Positions 20,076 to 31,670 of a stretch of DNA of 64,000 bases are shown here, piece after piece. Source of the DNA: Amphibalanus amphitrite (lineage: Eukaryota > Arthropoda > Thecostraca > Balanomorpha > Balanidae); NCBI RefSeq assembly GCF_019059575.1, contig NW_024881587.1, forward strand, positions 465,001 through 529,000. Reading direction: 5' to 3'. The notes beneath the pieces were generated by a model. That model was given only the letters and a program-made list of their open reading frames with translations. It was not told the origin of the DNA and did not search any database. Numbering within the stretch: the first letter of the stretch is position 1; each line of letters begins with the position of its first letter. Position numbers and translations under genes: made by a program.

Positions 20076-20265
20076 ATATATAATATATATAATATTTATA
20101 TATAAATTCAGTAGAACGGACTTTTATATATATAATATTTATATGATATTTATAATATTTACATATATTCAGTAGTGTGTTCTCTTTCACCAGCCATGGT
20201 GAAAGAGTTCCATGGCCAGCACAAGCTGGAAATTCACTTAAGGACATGATGTGGAGTTTGTTAAT

Positions 20266-20369
20266 GTAATAAGTGAATGAGGACTTAACTCCACAAAAAA
20301 TCGTTCGGGTCGCACGGGTCAACGACCCGAATGATTTCTTGTGGCGTAAAGTCCTCATTCACTTATTAC
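20266..20369. mobile_element. Near-perfect hairpin element with a GACCCG stem
   Basis: GTAATAAGTGAATGAGGACTT at the left pairs with AAGTCCTCATTCACTTATTAC at the right, and inner CGTTCGGGTCG with CGACCCGAATG, around a ten-base loop. Arm length is about 47 bp with a few mismatches near the middle. It has no coding capacity and looks like a very small inverted-repeat transposon. Confidence 0.75.
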
Positions 20370-20448
20370 AAGCTGAAAAGGCAAGCCACACACGTCCAAG
20401 GTGATGGTGGTACATGGGTCGCTGTCCAACAGGCTCTTGGCTTAAGAC

Positions 20449-21392
20449 TTGGCCATCAAGATGGGCCTAGTGGACAGACTGGAGGAGGTAGAGATGAAAA
20501 AGGTGGGCCTGATATCCACAGAACTTGTGAAAATCGAACTCCGACAACATGCTGAACCATTCTGCCTCTTCACTGCAAGAAATGTTCTATTCCCTATCCC
20601 CTATGATGGATGCAGTGAAGCAGGAGCTGGGCAGGATGGTGGATTCTGACGTGATCAGGCCTGTAACGGAACCGACCGAGTGGTGCCAGTTCCCAAGCCA
20701 AACGGAAAGGTGCGCATCTGTGTGGACCTGCAGCGCCTGAACAAAGCGGTCAAAATGGAGCATCGAGTTCTCCCAACACTGGATTACATCGCTCCGAGTC
20801 TGGCAGGGTCAACACTATTCTGCAGCCTGGATTCAAAAGTTTTTTTTTTTTGAAGATAAATTTAGTCCGAACCTTTTGATTGAAAGGATTCACAAGGACA
20901 GAGCCCCCGCTAAGCGAAGCTTGTTGCGTTGGCCCTGCCCTCTACTCTCCGATCGCTGCAGGACTGGGTTCTGGCAGATCCCCCTGGAACCAGAGAGTCA
21001 AAAACTGACAACGTTTATATCTCCATTTGGCAGGTTCTGTTTCCAGAGACTGCCATTTGGCATCAAATCAGCAAGTGAAATCTTGCAACGAAAGATGCAA
21101 GAACTGCTCCAAGACCACCAGGGAGTAGAGGTCATAGTAGATGACATCCTGGTCCATGCTCGGACCAGAGAAGAACACGACACACGCCTCAAGAAGGTCC
21201 TAGACCTAGAGACAATAAAAAAGTCGGGCCTAAAGCTGAACTATCAAAAGTACCAGTTCATGAAGCAGCAGCTGAACTACTTCCGTCATGTGATCGGTGC
21301 CAATGGCATCAAGCAGGCTCCAGTGAAAATCCGGGCTCTGGAGGACATGCCTGCTCGGACTAATGTGGAGGAACTCCGCAGAGTCCTCGGCA
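20449..21392 (+). pseudogene. Ty3/gypsy reverse transcriptase, 5' part
   Basis: Motifs in order are ELVKIELRQHAEPF, AVKQELGRMVDSDVIRP and TEPTEWC (20529-20690). In other frames there follow a KVRICVDLQRLNKAVK stretch, then TGFWQIPLEPESQKLTTFI, LPFGIKSASEILQRKM and VIVDDILVHART (catalytic VDD), and LEDMPARTNVEELRRVLG. This is a gypsy RT. It is broken by frameshifts (near 20692), by about 115 bp of foreign sequence with a T run (20829-20945) just before GFWQ, and by a 4.4-kb insertion at 21393, after which the protein resumes at 25789. Confidence 0.85.
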
Positions 21393-23244
21393 CGGTACAT
21401 AGAATACTAGGTAACACCGGTTTGTCCGCTCAACACAGGGCCAATGGTCACCACTTTCTTCAGCTGACGTCTGTGACCTTGAGCTGACCTAGGATGATAA
21501 ACAGCTGACAATTTAGGCCATTTGGAGCTCACTTGACAGCTGAAGAGCGTGATTTAAAATATAAATATTTGTCAGGCACTGACAAAAGATATTATTCACA
21601 AGTCATTTTTTAAGCACATTCTGTCATAAATTAGTTGACTCCCTCTGGTCTTCCACACGGCAGAAAATGCAAGTGCAAATTCTGCCGTCTTGAAGTGAGC
21701 CAAACGCTTATGATACACATGATCGTTTCTCTCAAATCACAACGGAAACTGCGAGAAAACAAGAGAGAGTCGGACTCTACAAATGAATGAATTTGGAAGA
21801 AAAATAGCTGTATTTTTTCCTGTGGAAATGTTGACTTTGAAAACATTGGCCATCAATTTTAAAATTGCCCCCAAATATGAAAATGTGTGAATTGACAAAA
21901 CAGGCAATCTTGCTGTTTTTGCCCAAGTTTGTTCATGATTGAGAGAGATTCGATGCGAAAATGCACTGATATATACTTTTGAAAGCGAGGTCTCGATCAG
22001 TGTTTTCATTTTGATTTTGAACTTAACGCTAGTCCCACTTTTCCCTCCAAGAAAATATATTTGTCAATTTTTCAATAATCATATTATGCGTCATTGCTTT
22101 AAAAATAAAGAGAGTCGGACTGTAATTCTTTCAAAATGACTGATCGTGCTCAGTATCTATCGGAATATATCAATAGATTGGCCAGACTCATTGGCTAAAT
22201 ATGTTTAAATTGCATTTTTCTTACTTTCTGCAGAATTTCCTGCAAAATTTTACTGTAGTTTAAGCTGCGTTTCCTGCAGATTGTGTTCACAGACCAATGG
22301 GAGACAAGTATTTCTTCATCAACAGGTTTATTCGCCATCAATTGGTCTAGCTGATGTTTTTCGTATGCGCAGCTTATGTCACAGCTGCGTAAGAACACGT
22401 TCGCTTAAAATCATTATGGGTATTTCTTTTCGGAATATCAAAGGTTAATGTTGATGTGTTTCATAAGATTTGTGGTGGCGGGATTATCGTCATTAACTAA
22501 TTACTTGATATCAGATTTTAATGGGGAGTGGTGTAATTCCCGCACGACTGTTGACTTTCATTGTAATTGCCTGAGCTGGTTCCTGGGCCGCCTCAGATAG
22601 CAGGATGGTGTGTCAAGTATCAACTTGACAGGAAGGTGGGTACCCAGACACTGAAATTTCTGTGTAATTTGCGCCAAAAATTAGGTACCTATTTGTGCAA
22701 AAATTAAACCCTTTTTATATAAAGCACATGTGCACATCTACCGATCAAGGCTATATCAAGGCTATGGCGTCTGCCGCCATGCGCCAAATTCGGCGCATGC
22801 GAAGTTACCTACGCCGGACATGCACTGAAATTTTCGGCGCAATCCCGCCACTATGCCAGACATATTAGGCATAACGTGTATTATTTCCAGTCTGGTACAA
22901 AACAAAAATAAAACCTTACCTAACCCCATGTTGCATGTTCATATGAACTGTAGATCAGATATTTTTTTGAAAAAAATACCCATCTTTCATCCTTTCAGCA
23001 TACCTACAACCTACTAAACAGCCTTGGTATCAACCTAGCATTCATACTTTATCTGCACATACATATTGATATATGTGGTATGTTTTGTTCAGTAGGTTAT
23101 ATGTAGTAGGTCAGCCGTCAGGTGCCTACATGCTATCATTTGTCATGCTTTGATTTCAGATGGTGTCTTGTGGGCTTTATAGTGGGCTTTGTGGCCCTCG
23201 TGCAAGGGTTAAGTGTTGATGCACATAATGCAATGTGCTTTTTC

Positions 23245-23482
23245 CATGGGCGCAGGAACCTCACGTAAAGTTGGGGGGGGGGGGCAGAGAACTTCAATGT
23301 CACTTTGTGGGAACCGTAATACCCCTATGAACAAATTCTTTGCAGTTTCGTGCTCATCTCACCTTGCCGAACCATTTCTTGCTCTTAGTTTTGAATTTAA
23401 ATGAAAAATAAATATTTTACTTTAAAAATTAGCATAGCTGAAAAGTGGGGGCATGCCCCCCCCCTCCGCTCCTACGCCTATG
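23245..23482. mobile_element. hAT-like MITE with CATGGGCGCAGGAAC ends
   Basis: CATGGGCGCAGGAAC at the left pairs imperfectly with CTCCGCTCCTACGCCTATG at the right. A G run near 23274 faces a C run near 23458. The flanks GCTTTTTC and GTTTTTCT are a plausible decayed 8-bp duplication. It is non-coding. Confidence 0.5.
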
Positions 23483-23724
23483 GTTTTTCTTAATGGTACA
23501 AATCATCCACATTCATATGTGAAGGGTAGGTAGCTACCTACAGAACCAAATCAATGCCTCAATTGCTCATTGTTTTCTTACAATAAGTCCCTCCTCTGCC
23601 AATCGCACTAAAGTATCTACTGTCACAATGCAGTGTGCGTCATGCTTTCTCAACTCTATGCTTACAATATATTTCCATTTGTCAATCACATATTGTTTTT
23701 TTTTTTTTACAGGCTTTCCGGTTA

Positions 23725-24740
23725 TGACTGAGGCCGGCATCTCACCTGTCCTGGCTACGCCAAATCACTGCGGATGCCGGATGCCGAGGACCGGAGAGCC
23801 AACCGCTTTGAGGCGTGAGCTCTGTGGCGTGGCTCGAGTGACGGCTACGGCGCCGTCGACCTGGTTGAATAGCTGGGGCCTGGACGAGGGTGCCCTTAGT
23901 ACGGTGGCCAATCGGTTACGTCCGAGGGGCGCTCGAACACGCTGCCGTCGCGTGGCTGCCGGCGGCCGCCCCCTCGCACGTGAATCTTCTGGAGCGAGGA
24001 CTGCGAGAGGCGGCCGCATCATCACCTGTGTCCGCGCTCAACACCGTGCCACGCACTAATGGCGGAAGCCCGACTTTCTCCGATGGAGGAGAGAAGCTGG
24101 ACGCTGGCTGCCAGGCTGCTGGGGAGGGCGCTGGCTCTGCCATCAGGGGACCCCCTGCGCGCGACCGCCAAGGCCTCGGCACCGGCGCGCCTGTCTTCGG
24201 TCCGAGGCTGGAGATTGCGAGGCCGCCAGGCCTGGGCGAGAGCGAGAATCCCACCGTGTCAACAGACGGCTGGCGTCACCTTCCGGTTGGACGTGTGCCC
24301 GATCCGGGCTGGGGCCACGGCGGCGGAAAGGGAAAGCGTGGCTACGCTGCACCTCGCGTTCCTGCCCCTGTGTGCTGTCCGGCTTTGGACGGACGGATCT
24401 GCGGAGGGCGGAGTCTTCAGGTGCTGGGCGGGAGCCGTGCTGGTCTGGCTGTATTTGTATTTGTATTTGTATTTACATTTAAGAGCGATCCACATACAAA
24501 GTGCGTGGCGATTACTGCTCAGAATCCGTATCCGCGGCTGCTGATCTAATCATTCAAAACATTTGCACATTCACTCACGTCAAAACAAGGACAAGGCTGG
24601 ACGAAGAGGCCGAGGAACTGCGGGCCCCGGCCGGAGAGCTGTGCTTTAGCTACCGCGCGGAGATGGTGGCGCTGGTGACCGGTCCGGAGACCCTACTCGG
24701 AAGAGACAGAGACCAGGACCTGCGTTCCGTACCTATCTGC
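23725..24740 (+). pseudogene. Non-LTR retrotransposon fragment: RT C-terminus and RNase H start
   Basis: Across several frames I read GLDEGALSTVA (23880-23910), GALEHAAVAWLPAAAPSHV (23920-23980), the thumb-like LLERGLREAA, then LARLLGRALALPSGDPLRAT, and an RNase H opening LWTDGSAEGG (24390-24420). After a 150-bp intruder the RNase H resumes with AEELRAPAGELCFSYRAEMVAL (24607-24672). This order is that of RNase-H-bearing LINEs of the I/R1/Ingi group. Frameshifts are frequent and both ends are missing. Confidence 0.7.
24451..24595 (-). mobile_element. 3' end of a CR1-like LINE inserted in the RNase H of another LINE
   Basis: (TATTTG)n at 24449-24473 followed by AAGAGCGATCCACATACAAAG matches the 3' end of the CR1-like element at 6917-6990. 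The host protein frame is interrupted between GAVLVW and LDEEAEEL, with GGCTG repeated on both sides. Orientation is minus. Confidence 0.6.
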
Positions 24741-25788
24741 TAACTGCGGTGGTGCTGGTGTAGTGCAGCATTTTTGGATGGATAGCTACATTTCACGATT
24801 AAATAGCTGTTACGTTTCAGTGCAGGTGGCGTGACGAGCAATGTGGTAGTTAGCTGTTGGCCACTTCTGCGGCCGCTGCTATTTCCTACTCGAAGGCGGG
24901 CGCGCTGTTTGGCTGGGCCGCCAGGATGTTCCCATTATGTGTCGACGACAAAGCGAGTGTATTCGTGTTCTTTTAATGCACAGAGGTCTGTTGTATATTT
25001 GAAGTTTTATTTTAAGTTGACGATTGCGAAGGGCAGATTCATCTTCTCTCTTTCATTTGTGTTGCCACTTTATCGTTCATGTTTGTTAAAAGTGTCCATG
25101 CGGCTTGGTTGTCATCTTTATTCCTGATGTATTTTATTTTACGAACATGCTGGTGATCAATGCAATACACTTTTGGTTAATAATGCTGTTTTAGCTCTGA
25201 TCCTTTGTGGTATGTCTTGACTGTACTAATGCGATAGCGATTTTTCCTCACCAAAATATGCAGGCAACCAATGTAAATGCTGCCAAAAGTTTGTCATTAC
25301 GTGATGTATCTAAAAAACATCGAGTTCCTGAACGTGGTCGTGTACTACGTAACCGGAAACTCAATAGGACGCAGAATTCTGTGAAGCAAAACTACAGAAG
25401 TGAGGCTGGCCACGCCAAAATGAAGTGAGATATGTCTAGCCTTTCTTCAGCCGCCAAGGCTTCGATAGACTATTCCCGGGTTCGGTGTCTCTCGAACTAC
25501 GAAGATTTAACGTCGTCCGGCCAATCCTGGTTAAGGTCAGCGGGGATTTAGCTGTGGTTATGGAACAGGATTGGCCGTCCGAGAGACTCCGAACCTGGGG
25601 TATGTTGCAGCACAGCTATGTCGACCGAGTGTCGTCGCAAGCTGCACCACTAGACGAGAACAAATAAAACCGTCCCGTCCTAGGCTGACTAGGCTTAGCT
25701 AGGTGGCAGCATAGTCGTGCCGGCAGGGGGCAGTGCCACAACCAGCCGACTGATATTTTCGTGTGACGTCAGAACCGGTGCCTCCCTG
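24741..25788. other. Remaining part of the insertion, no confident gene
   Basis: A 56-codon basic frame from 25258 (SLRDVSKKHRVPERGRVL) follows a possible acceptor and faintly recalls a psq-type helix-turn-helix, but is too short to call. An imperfect inverted repeat pairs GGGTTCGGTGTCTCTCGAA (about 25478) with GAGAGACTCCGAACC (about 25581). Confidence 0.35.
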
Positions 25789-26402
25789 GTCCTCGGCATG
25801 CTGAACTACCTGGGGAGGTTCATAACCAGCCTGTCAACCCTGGCAAAGCCCAGGTCAGACCTCATCAAGGCTGATGCAAGCTGGGAGTGGGACCCACATC
25901 AAGAACAGGCATTTGAAGGCTGCAAAACCCTCCTGAGCAAGGCAGCCAACTTGCAGTACTATGACGCTTCTCTGCCCAGTCGTCTCTGCTGATGCAAGCT
26001 CTTATGGCCTGAGAGCTGTTCTGCAGCAAGAGCATGCTGGAGTGCTGAAGCCAGTAGCATTCTGTTCCAGAACCATGACGGAAGCAGACCAGAGGTACGC
26101 ACAAATCGAAAAAGAATGTCTAGCGGCCGTCTGGGCCTGTGAAAATTTCGCGCGACACCTGGTGGGTCTCCGCAACTTCACGCTACAAACAGATCACAAG
26201 CCGCTAGTGCCTCTACTTAGTACAAAACCTCTCCATCAAGCGCCAGTTCGCTGCTAGCGGCTCCTGCTAAAGATGACGCGATTTTGCTTCGACGTCTAGC
26301 ATGTGCCCGGGGAGGACGTGGTCGTATCGGACGCCCTATCCCACAATCCACTGAACAGTACTGAATCAAACAGTGAAGATCTAAGCAGCGAGGTGGTGGC
26401 CT
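25789..26402 (+). pseudogene. Ty3/gypsy pol: RT end and RNase H
   Basis: Continuing from 21392 the protein reads [39 protein letters not shown], then in another frame [35 protein letters not shown] and [10 protein letters not shown], followed by VPGEDVVVSDALSH. These are the RT-connection and RNase H motifs of gypsy elements with the catalytic D, E and D positions recognisable. A frame change near 25975 and stops at about 26255 and 26290 break it. Confidence 0.85.
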
Positions 26403-26419
26403 AAGCAGACGCCGTGAAA

Positions 26420-27475
26420 ACCTCCGGTGTTGGGAGGTAGCGTAGCAATGTTCTCCAATTAGACTTTGGATCGCATGTAGTATGTACAGATGTTCATGTG
26501 CATTGTTTGATAAGAGCTTCGTACATTGCTTGATAGTGTTTTCGGTGTACAGCCTGAATGCGTGCTGAGTGTCAATTGTTTGCCGTATGTAGCTGTCATT
26601 TAGGAATTTCGGTGTTGAAAGCGAGGACGGGGAGTGCGTGCTGATTGTCGATCTCTCGGGATTTCTGCAAGATTGCGGGGGCTAACGAGGACGGGGCGTG
26701 TGACCGATGGAGGCCAGCGTGATAGAAACCGGGCGCGCCGGTTAGTCGGCTTTAGCCTCGGGTCGACTAAGAGGGGCGTTTCCATCTCGAGCCAGTATAA
26801 AAGCACGGCGTGAGGAGTAGTCAGACGAATGTCAGTGCTACCTAAGTGCCGTGACGCTGCGCGCCCGACTACTCATCTGCTGCTGGCTGGCTCGAGGTAG
26901 GTTCCTGTCACGCCGGGATGTCGCGGGCTCATGGACATCCCCTAATTAGGGTAGGAGCACCGGGGTGGATGATAAGGTTATTTTGCGCGGCGTAGGGTAT
27001 TGCTAGGTTAGTTTTGCGGTTAGCGGAAAATTGTCATGGCCGTGTAAAGGCGATAATCCGTGTGCAGTCTTTTATCATGTTCGGCATTAACAATATAAAG
27101 GGTATGAATTGATCAGTTGCCTTTGGAGATGGGTTGAGTCGGAGGAGAACGGGAATTGAGCAGAGTCAGATTCATTCGGTACCTTAGTTAGTCATCATGG
27201 CTCGGGAGCTTGGCTTTAAACCAACGAGGGCTCACAAACCACAGCGTGTGCCCCAAAATGGCGGAGTTATTCACCTGAACCACGATGCATAGTTAAGCTT
27301 TTTTTTTAGATTATGTAGAGGACAGTGGCCCGTGTGGCAGATGGGGTAATGGCTGGTGACGTCCCGGCCTAACACTGTGCCTGTAGAGTAAAGAAGAGAT
27401 CCGGAGGGGAGGTAAAGAAGGGCCTATAGGAACGGCCTAAGCCCCCTCACACCGGGCCAGCCTCACATATGTGAA
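26420..27475. mobile_element. Probable LTR-type insertion between gypsy RNase H and integrase
   Basis: The pol protein stops at the RNase H tail (about 26402) and resumes as integrase at about 27480; the 1-kb gap has no pol similarity. It begins near TGTTGGGAGG and contains a canonical TATA box and initiator (26796-26824), as expected of an LTR promoter. I could not place the right terminus or a target duplication with confidence. Confidence 0.4.
26796..26824 (+). promoter_or_regulatory. TATA box and initiator
   Basis: TATAAAA at 26796-26802 is followed 19 bases later by the initiator-like TCAGACG (26821). The spacing fits a metazoan core promoter, here probably that of an LTR. Confidence 0.45.
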
Positions 27476-27479
27476 GTTG

Positions 27480-27850
27480 CAAGAATTCAACAAGGCCAGG
27501 ATGAAGACGAAGGGCTTCAAACTGTGTTGAGGTTCATCTCCGACGGCTGGCCACGACAAATGTCGTCGGTGCCAACAGCCATCATGCCGTGCTACAAAGT
27601 ACAGAATGAGCTCTCATCCTGCGACCGACTGGTAACGTATCAACACCGGATCGTCATCCCAAGAGCGCAGAGAAGAGCTGTGCTCAACCGTCTCCATGAT
27701 AGTCATCAAGGACTGACTGCCTGTGGAGAACAAGCAAAAGCATCCGTCTGGTGGCAAAATCTCAGCCAAGAGCTGAGAGACGTAGTCCTGAACTGCGAAT
27801 GGTGCCTGCAACATCTCCCGGCTCAGCGACATGAGCTGTCAAACTGTCGA
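27480..27850 (+). pseudogene. Ty3/gypsy integrase N-terminus (H2C2 zinc finger)
   Basis: The open frame reads LRFISDGWP, RIVIPRAQRRAVLNRLHDSH, ASVWWQNLSQELRDVV and CEWCLQ. The H-x3-H...C-x2-C zinc-binding pattern with RIVIP and VWW motifs is diagnostic of gypsy integrases. It ends before the DDE core, and it belongs to the pol split at 21392 and 26402. Confidence 0.8.
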
Positions 27851-27859
27851 GCCGGCCCT

Positions 27860-28195
27860 GGTCGAAACTGTGGCGGTTATGTGAAATTGATCAGTTGGCA
27901 AAATGATTACAGTTTAATAAATCGTTTTTTTTTTACCGACAAAATTCTTCAAGTTTGCCGCCCGCGAGAGCATTTCAAGCTTAACGGGGTCGACTTGCCC
28001 CACACTGCCCTATGTTTGCGAATAGCTGTAGTCCAGAGATGACGACGCCATCTATGAGAGATTGGTGAAGCTCGTGGTGTCGGGGGTGTTTTGGCGGGAA
28101 ATGACTCGCCGAGGGTTGCGCGTGCCTTGTGTATGCAATACACATAAATTTCTGTATTCCGGATTCCAATGGATCAGTGAGTAAAAGATTCACTA
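27860..28195 (+). mobile_element. Candidate LTR preceding a gypsy gag
   Basis: Non-coding DNA ends at CACTAAATGGCGACGAAC, which looks like an LTR-to-primer-binding-site junction about 140 bp before a gag start codon. A TGTGG start near 27869 is possible. A partner LTR was not found. Confidence 0.3.
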
Positions 28196-28338
28196 AATGG
28201 CGACGAACAATGACACTTGATTAAATCCGTTGTGGAACGCCGCTGGAAGTGGGCTTGTGCGTGAACTTAATGACGCAAGGCCTGGAGCACCAGTGAGCGG
28301 TGGCGCATTTGTCGACGGCCGAAAGATAAGGCCTGACT

Positions 28339-29724
28339 ATGGCGTTTAACCAAGGTTTGCCGTCAGTGAAGCCCTTTGAGCGAGGAACAGACTTCGACAG
28401 GCGGGTGAACGGTTTGAACTGTTATTTTGGTGCATGTCTAATCACGGATTCTGAGGAAAAGAAGTGCACACTGCTACCTACAACTGATGGGTCTGGATGT
28501 GAAGGACATTTTCCATGCTCTTTCCGAAGTCATAGTTAGTTGAAAACCCAGGTCAAGATGTCTATAAAGAAGCCTGTGCCAGGCCCCAGAAACATTTTAA
28601 GCCAAAGACGAACTAGTGCATGAGAGATATAGAATTCATGAAATGTCTCAAGTTCAGGGTGAGTGTACACTGTAAAAATGCTAACAAACCAGTTAGTTAA
28701 TTCTTCAAGCAAAATCTAGTATCAAAACACACGTTGTTGCAAAAAACGGGTCAGGTAACACATATGTTTGCAACCATATATAACACCACATCCATTTCAT
28801 CGAAGCAGAAAAGCTAACATCATTGTAAGCCGACAAATTTTATCCGTGCAAACCATGCCGTGTTATTTGACAAACATGTTTGTTTATGCTTCCTTTGCCT
28901 TTTTTCTGGGTATATAGTGTTTTGTCTCTGTCGCGCATTATTTGACCTTGACTGGATTGCGTGATACGGCCTGCTGCTCTATGGGAAATAGAGATGGAGT
29001 TCTTCCGGTGAACGTGGCGTGTGAGATGGTTGGTGAGAATCTCCGACAAAGACTACGGCTGAATATGTGTCTGTGCTGCGTGGCCTTGCCAAGACGTGTG
29101 ACTTCAGGATGATGGAGGATGAAATGATCAGGGATCTTGTGATGGATAAGACTCTGCATCACCATCTCCGTGAAAAGTTTCTGCAAGATGGTGCCCTCAC
29201 CTTGGAGAAGGTCCTCTCTCTGGGGGAGGCCTACGAGCGCTCCATGCTCCAGTCATCGCTGAAGGCCAGGCCGGACTAGGATGCAGTCGCCAAGGTCATC
29301 AGGCGGCTCAGGCCTACAGTGCACCCTGCCCCTGCGGATGGTCCGTGTGGGAACTGCGGGCTCAGTGATCACCCAACCAGGGCTCCTCAGTGTCCTGCCA
29401 GACGGGTGACCTGCCACGCCTGCGGGAGGAGAGGTCACTACGCTGCTGTGTGCCGGAACCTAACTGCATCTCCAGAGCTGCAGGCCCTACTGCATCGGCT
29501 TCAACACCCAAGAAGCAGCATCCCAAGTGGAAACCAGCTCGGGTGAAGGAAGCTTCAGTGGAGGCTCACGTGTTGCAGTGTAAGACAGGCTCACCTGCTG
29601 TGAGTGAGGTGACTTGCCCTGTTGTCCTGGAGGTGGAGGGACGCAGACAAGCTGTGACGCTTCAGGTGGACACTGGTGCGACCTGCTCGATCAATGGAAG
29701 AGTTCATTTGTCGATTGAGGATTG
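28339..29724 (+). pseudogene. Ty3/gypsy gag and protease start, interrupted
   Basis: ATG at 28339 opens a gag with VKPFERGTDFDRRVNGLNCYF and LLPTTDG. After a frame change, a VHERYRIHEMSQVQG-type stretch ends at 28664. About 380 bp of unrelated DNA follow (starting TACACTGTAAAAATGCTAAC). Gag resumes at 29044 with VLRGLAKTCDFRMMEDEMIR and LTLEKVLSLGEAYERS. Two CCHC knuckles (CGNCGLSDH.. and CHACGRRGHYAAVC, 29346-29456) and the protease core LQVDTGATCSING (29660-29700) complete it, ending at a stop at 29724. Several frame changes make it inactive. Confidence 0.8.
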
Positions 29725-30377
29725 AAGCAGGAAAATGCGATTTTTGAGCCAAGGAAGGGGGAGGGTGGAAATGCACGTGTGTGACAGGGCAGCCGGTGGG
29801 TGTCGCCACTTGGAACTGCAGCAGAAGCTCCTCAGCCCACATCACCTGTCCGTGGAGAAAATCATGGAGATGGCATCAACGTACGAACTGAGTCGGCAGC
29901 AGGCTCAGGCCATGAGTGCGACTACTAATGGAGCATCAGTCAACTTCAGCAGGCGAAGGGGACAGAACCAGCTGACAGGGCACCAGGAGCCCCAGGGACA
30001 AGGGAAGCCTTCAAAACCTGCAGGGCAAAAGAAAGGTTAGTGCTACAGGTGTGGTTCAGTGCAGCAACATGCAAGAAACTCTGTGGTGTCGCGCCATCGA
30101 TGCAAACGGGCGAGACCGGTAGTGATCACGTCCGCCGGTGGGTGGTGCACTAATCGCCGGCCGGCGGGATTCGCGGCAGTCGCGCAGTGGCGCCCGACCG
30201 AGCCGTTCCGTAACTGCTGTACGTGCGTGGCCGGGAGCGAATACATCTGCTACCTTTCCGCCCGGGCTGTGCACGGGGACAGAACGCCCGAGCACACGAC
30301 AGAACAGACTCAGCTGAAGTGTAAAGTACCACAAACGTGGAAAGGAGGGTCACATCCGTAAGATGTGCCATACTTAA

Positions 30378-31556
30378 CCCGCGCCCCACTGGGGTCTGTG
30401 TATAACACGCCCTACTGGGGGGGGGGGGGGCTATTCATAGCCCCCCCTCCTAACTCCGAAACTACTGGGCCGATCGTCAAAATTCAAACGGCGTCTGATA
30501 GTTCCGGAAAAACTGTCGAGCGAAACCTAATTTCATTGACCTCGAGGTCACCGATGACGTCACAGGTCAGGTCAAGGTAAAAATTATTAGCACTTTGGCT
30601 TGTTCACATTTTGGGCTCTGGCCGCCGTCTTACAAGTCAGATCAGGCTCATTTTTGGTTTCCACACTCGTGAACAGATGCTCTAGATACCTTGAGGGTAC
30701 CAAACTTGTACTTTGATTTTCAGGTCAGGGTCAGATCATCACAGGTCACGAAAATATTATATCATGCATCGGTCACGTGACACATGTTTTATGGTCCATT
30801 TAGGCCATAGATTTCGAATTTGATGTCGTCTGTGTCATTCGAGGTCATTTTGAGTCGAATTTAGCTTAGGTCAGGTCACTTTCAGGTCAAAAAAGGTCAA
30901 ATTTTGAAGTTAAAATTTTTCAACAAAAAAGGTGTCTATTGGATGCAGTTTGAGCTCAGGAACACGATGGTGCCATTTATATTGGTGTACGATGTCAAAT
31001 ACGTACTGAAAAAGTGATTTGAAAAATTAATAATTGTGAATTTTTGGCAATAATGCGTATAACTTGGCCATTTTTGAAGATATTTAGCTAAAACTTGCTA
31101 GAGTTAGTCATAATCATGCGTTCTGTCACATATATTCCGGTTTTTTCGAAAAGTCAAAAACTTTTTGAAAAAAATATAAAAATATAAATTTTGAATATTA
31201 TTATATAAAATTTTCAAAATTTTCAAAATTTTGAAAATCCGAGATAGCAGTTTGATAGCGCGGTCAATTCTGAGTCCTTTCATGCAAAGAAATTGGATCT
31301 AGCTTAAAAACTGAGCTCTTGGGAGCGATTGCCGTGGTTCAATGTTTTGCGTCGAAATCGGACGAACATGACGTCACTCTGACGTCATTTCCGGCCGACC
31401 TATGGTAGCTACGAAGTTCAAATTTTGACACAAGGTGTCAAATTGATGCAGCCAAAGGTACTGAAAGTTTGGCGTCGATACGTCAAGCGGTTTGGAAGTT
31501 ATTGCACAAAAACGGGAGGGGGGGCTATAAATAGCCCCCCCCCAGTGGGGCGCGGG
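30378..31556. mobile_element. TTAA-flanked ~1.2-kb element, CCCGCGCC family, copy B
   Basis: TTAA at 30374-30377 and 31557-31560 flanks CCCGCGCCCCACTGGGG and its reverse complement. Subterminal hairpins pair long G runs with C runs around CTATTCATAG and CTATAAATAG. The interior has AGGTCA/TGACCT hexamers and is otherwise AT-rich and non-coding. It lies just after the gypsy zinc knuckle at 30336-30372. Confidence 0.75.
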
Positions 31557-31670
31557 TTAAGTGGTGAACTCTGTGGCAGAGTCAGGCGACATGAATCATC
31601 AGGGAGCTGGAGGTGGAAGTCAGGTACCACCAGGCCCCAGAGCAGAAAGGTCAGGTGAGGCTTATGCTAT

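Larger units (their letters stand above)
21393..25788. mobile_element. 4.4-kb composite insertion splitting the gypsy pol
   Basis: The ten bases GTCCTCGGCA occur at 21383-21392, where the RT stops (RVLG), and at 25789-25798, where it resumes (LGMLNYLGRFI). This is a direct repeat bracketing the insert. The insert has no obvious inverted ends and holds a hAT-like MITE (23245-23482) and LINE pieces (23725-24740). The AT-rich first part (21393-23244) has no gene I can support. The ten-base duplication would suit a Mutator-like or target-primed insertion, but the family is unresolved. Confidence 0.55.

Noticed and set aside
25207..25428. psq-like helix-turn-helix protein
   Set aside because: Only a faint resemblance over about 20 residues in a 73-codon frame.
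28665..29043. Possible MITE starting TACACTGTAAAAATG
   Set aside because: No matching terminal repeat at the right side of the interruption; left as unidentified DNA inside the gag.
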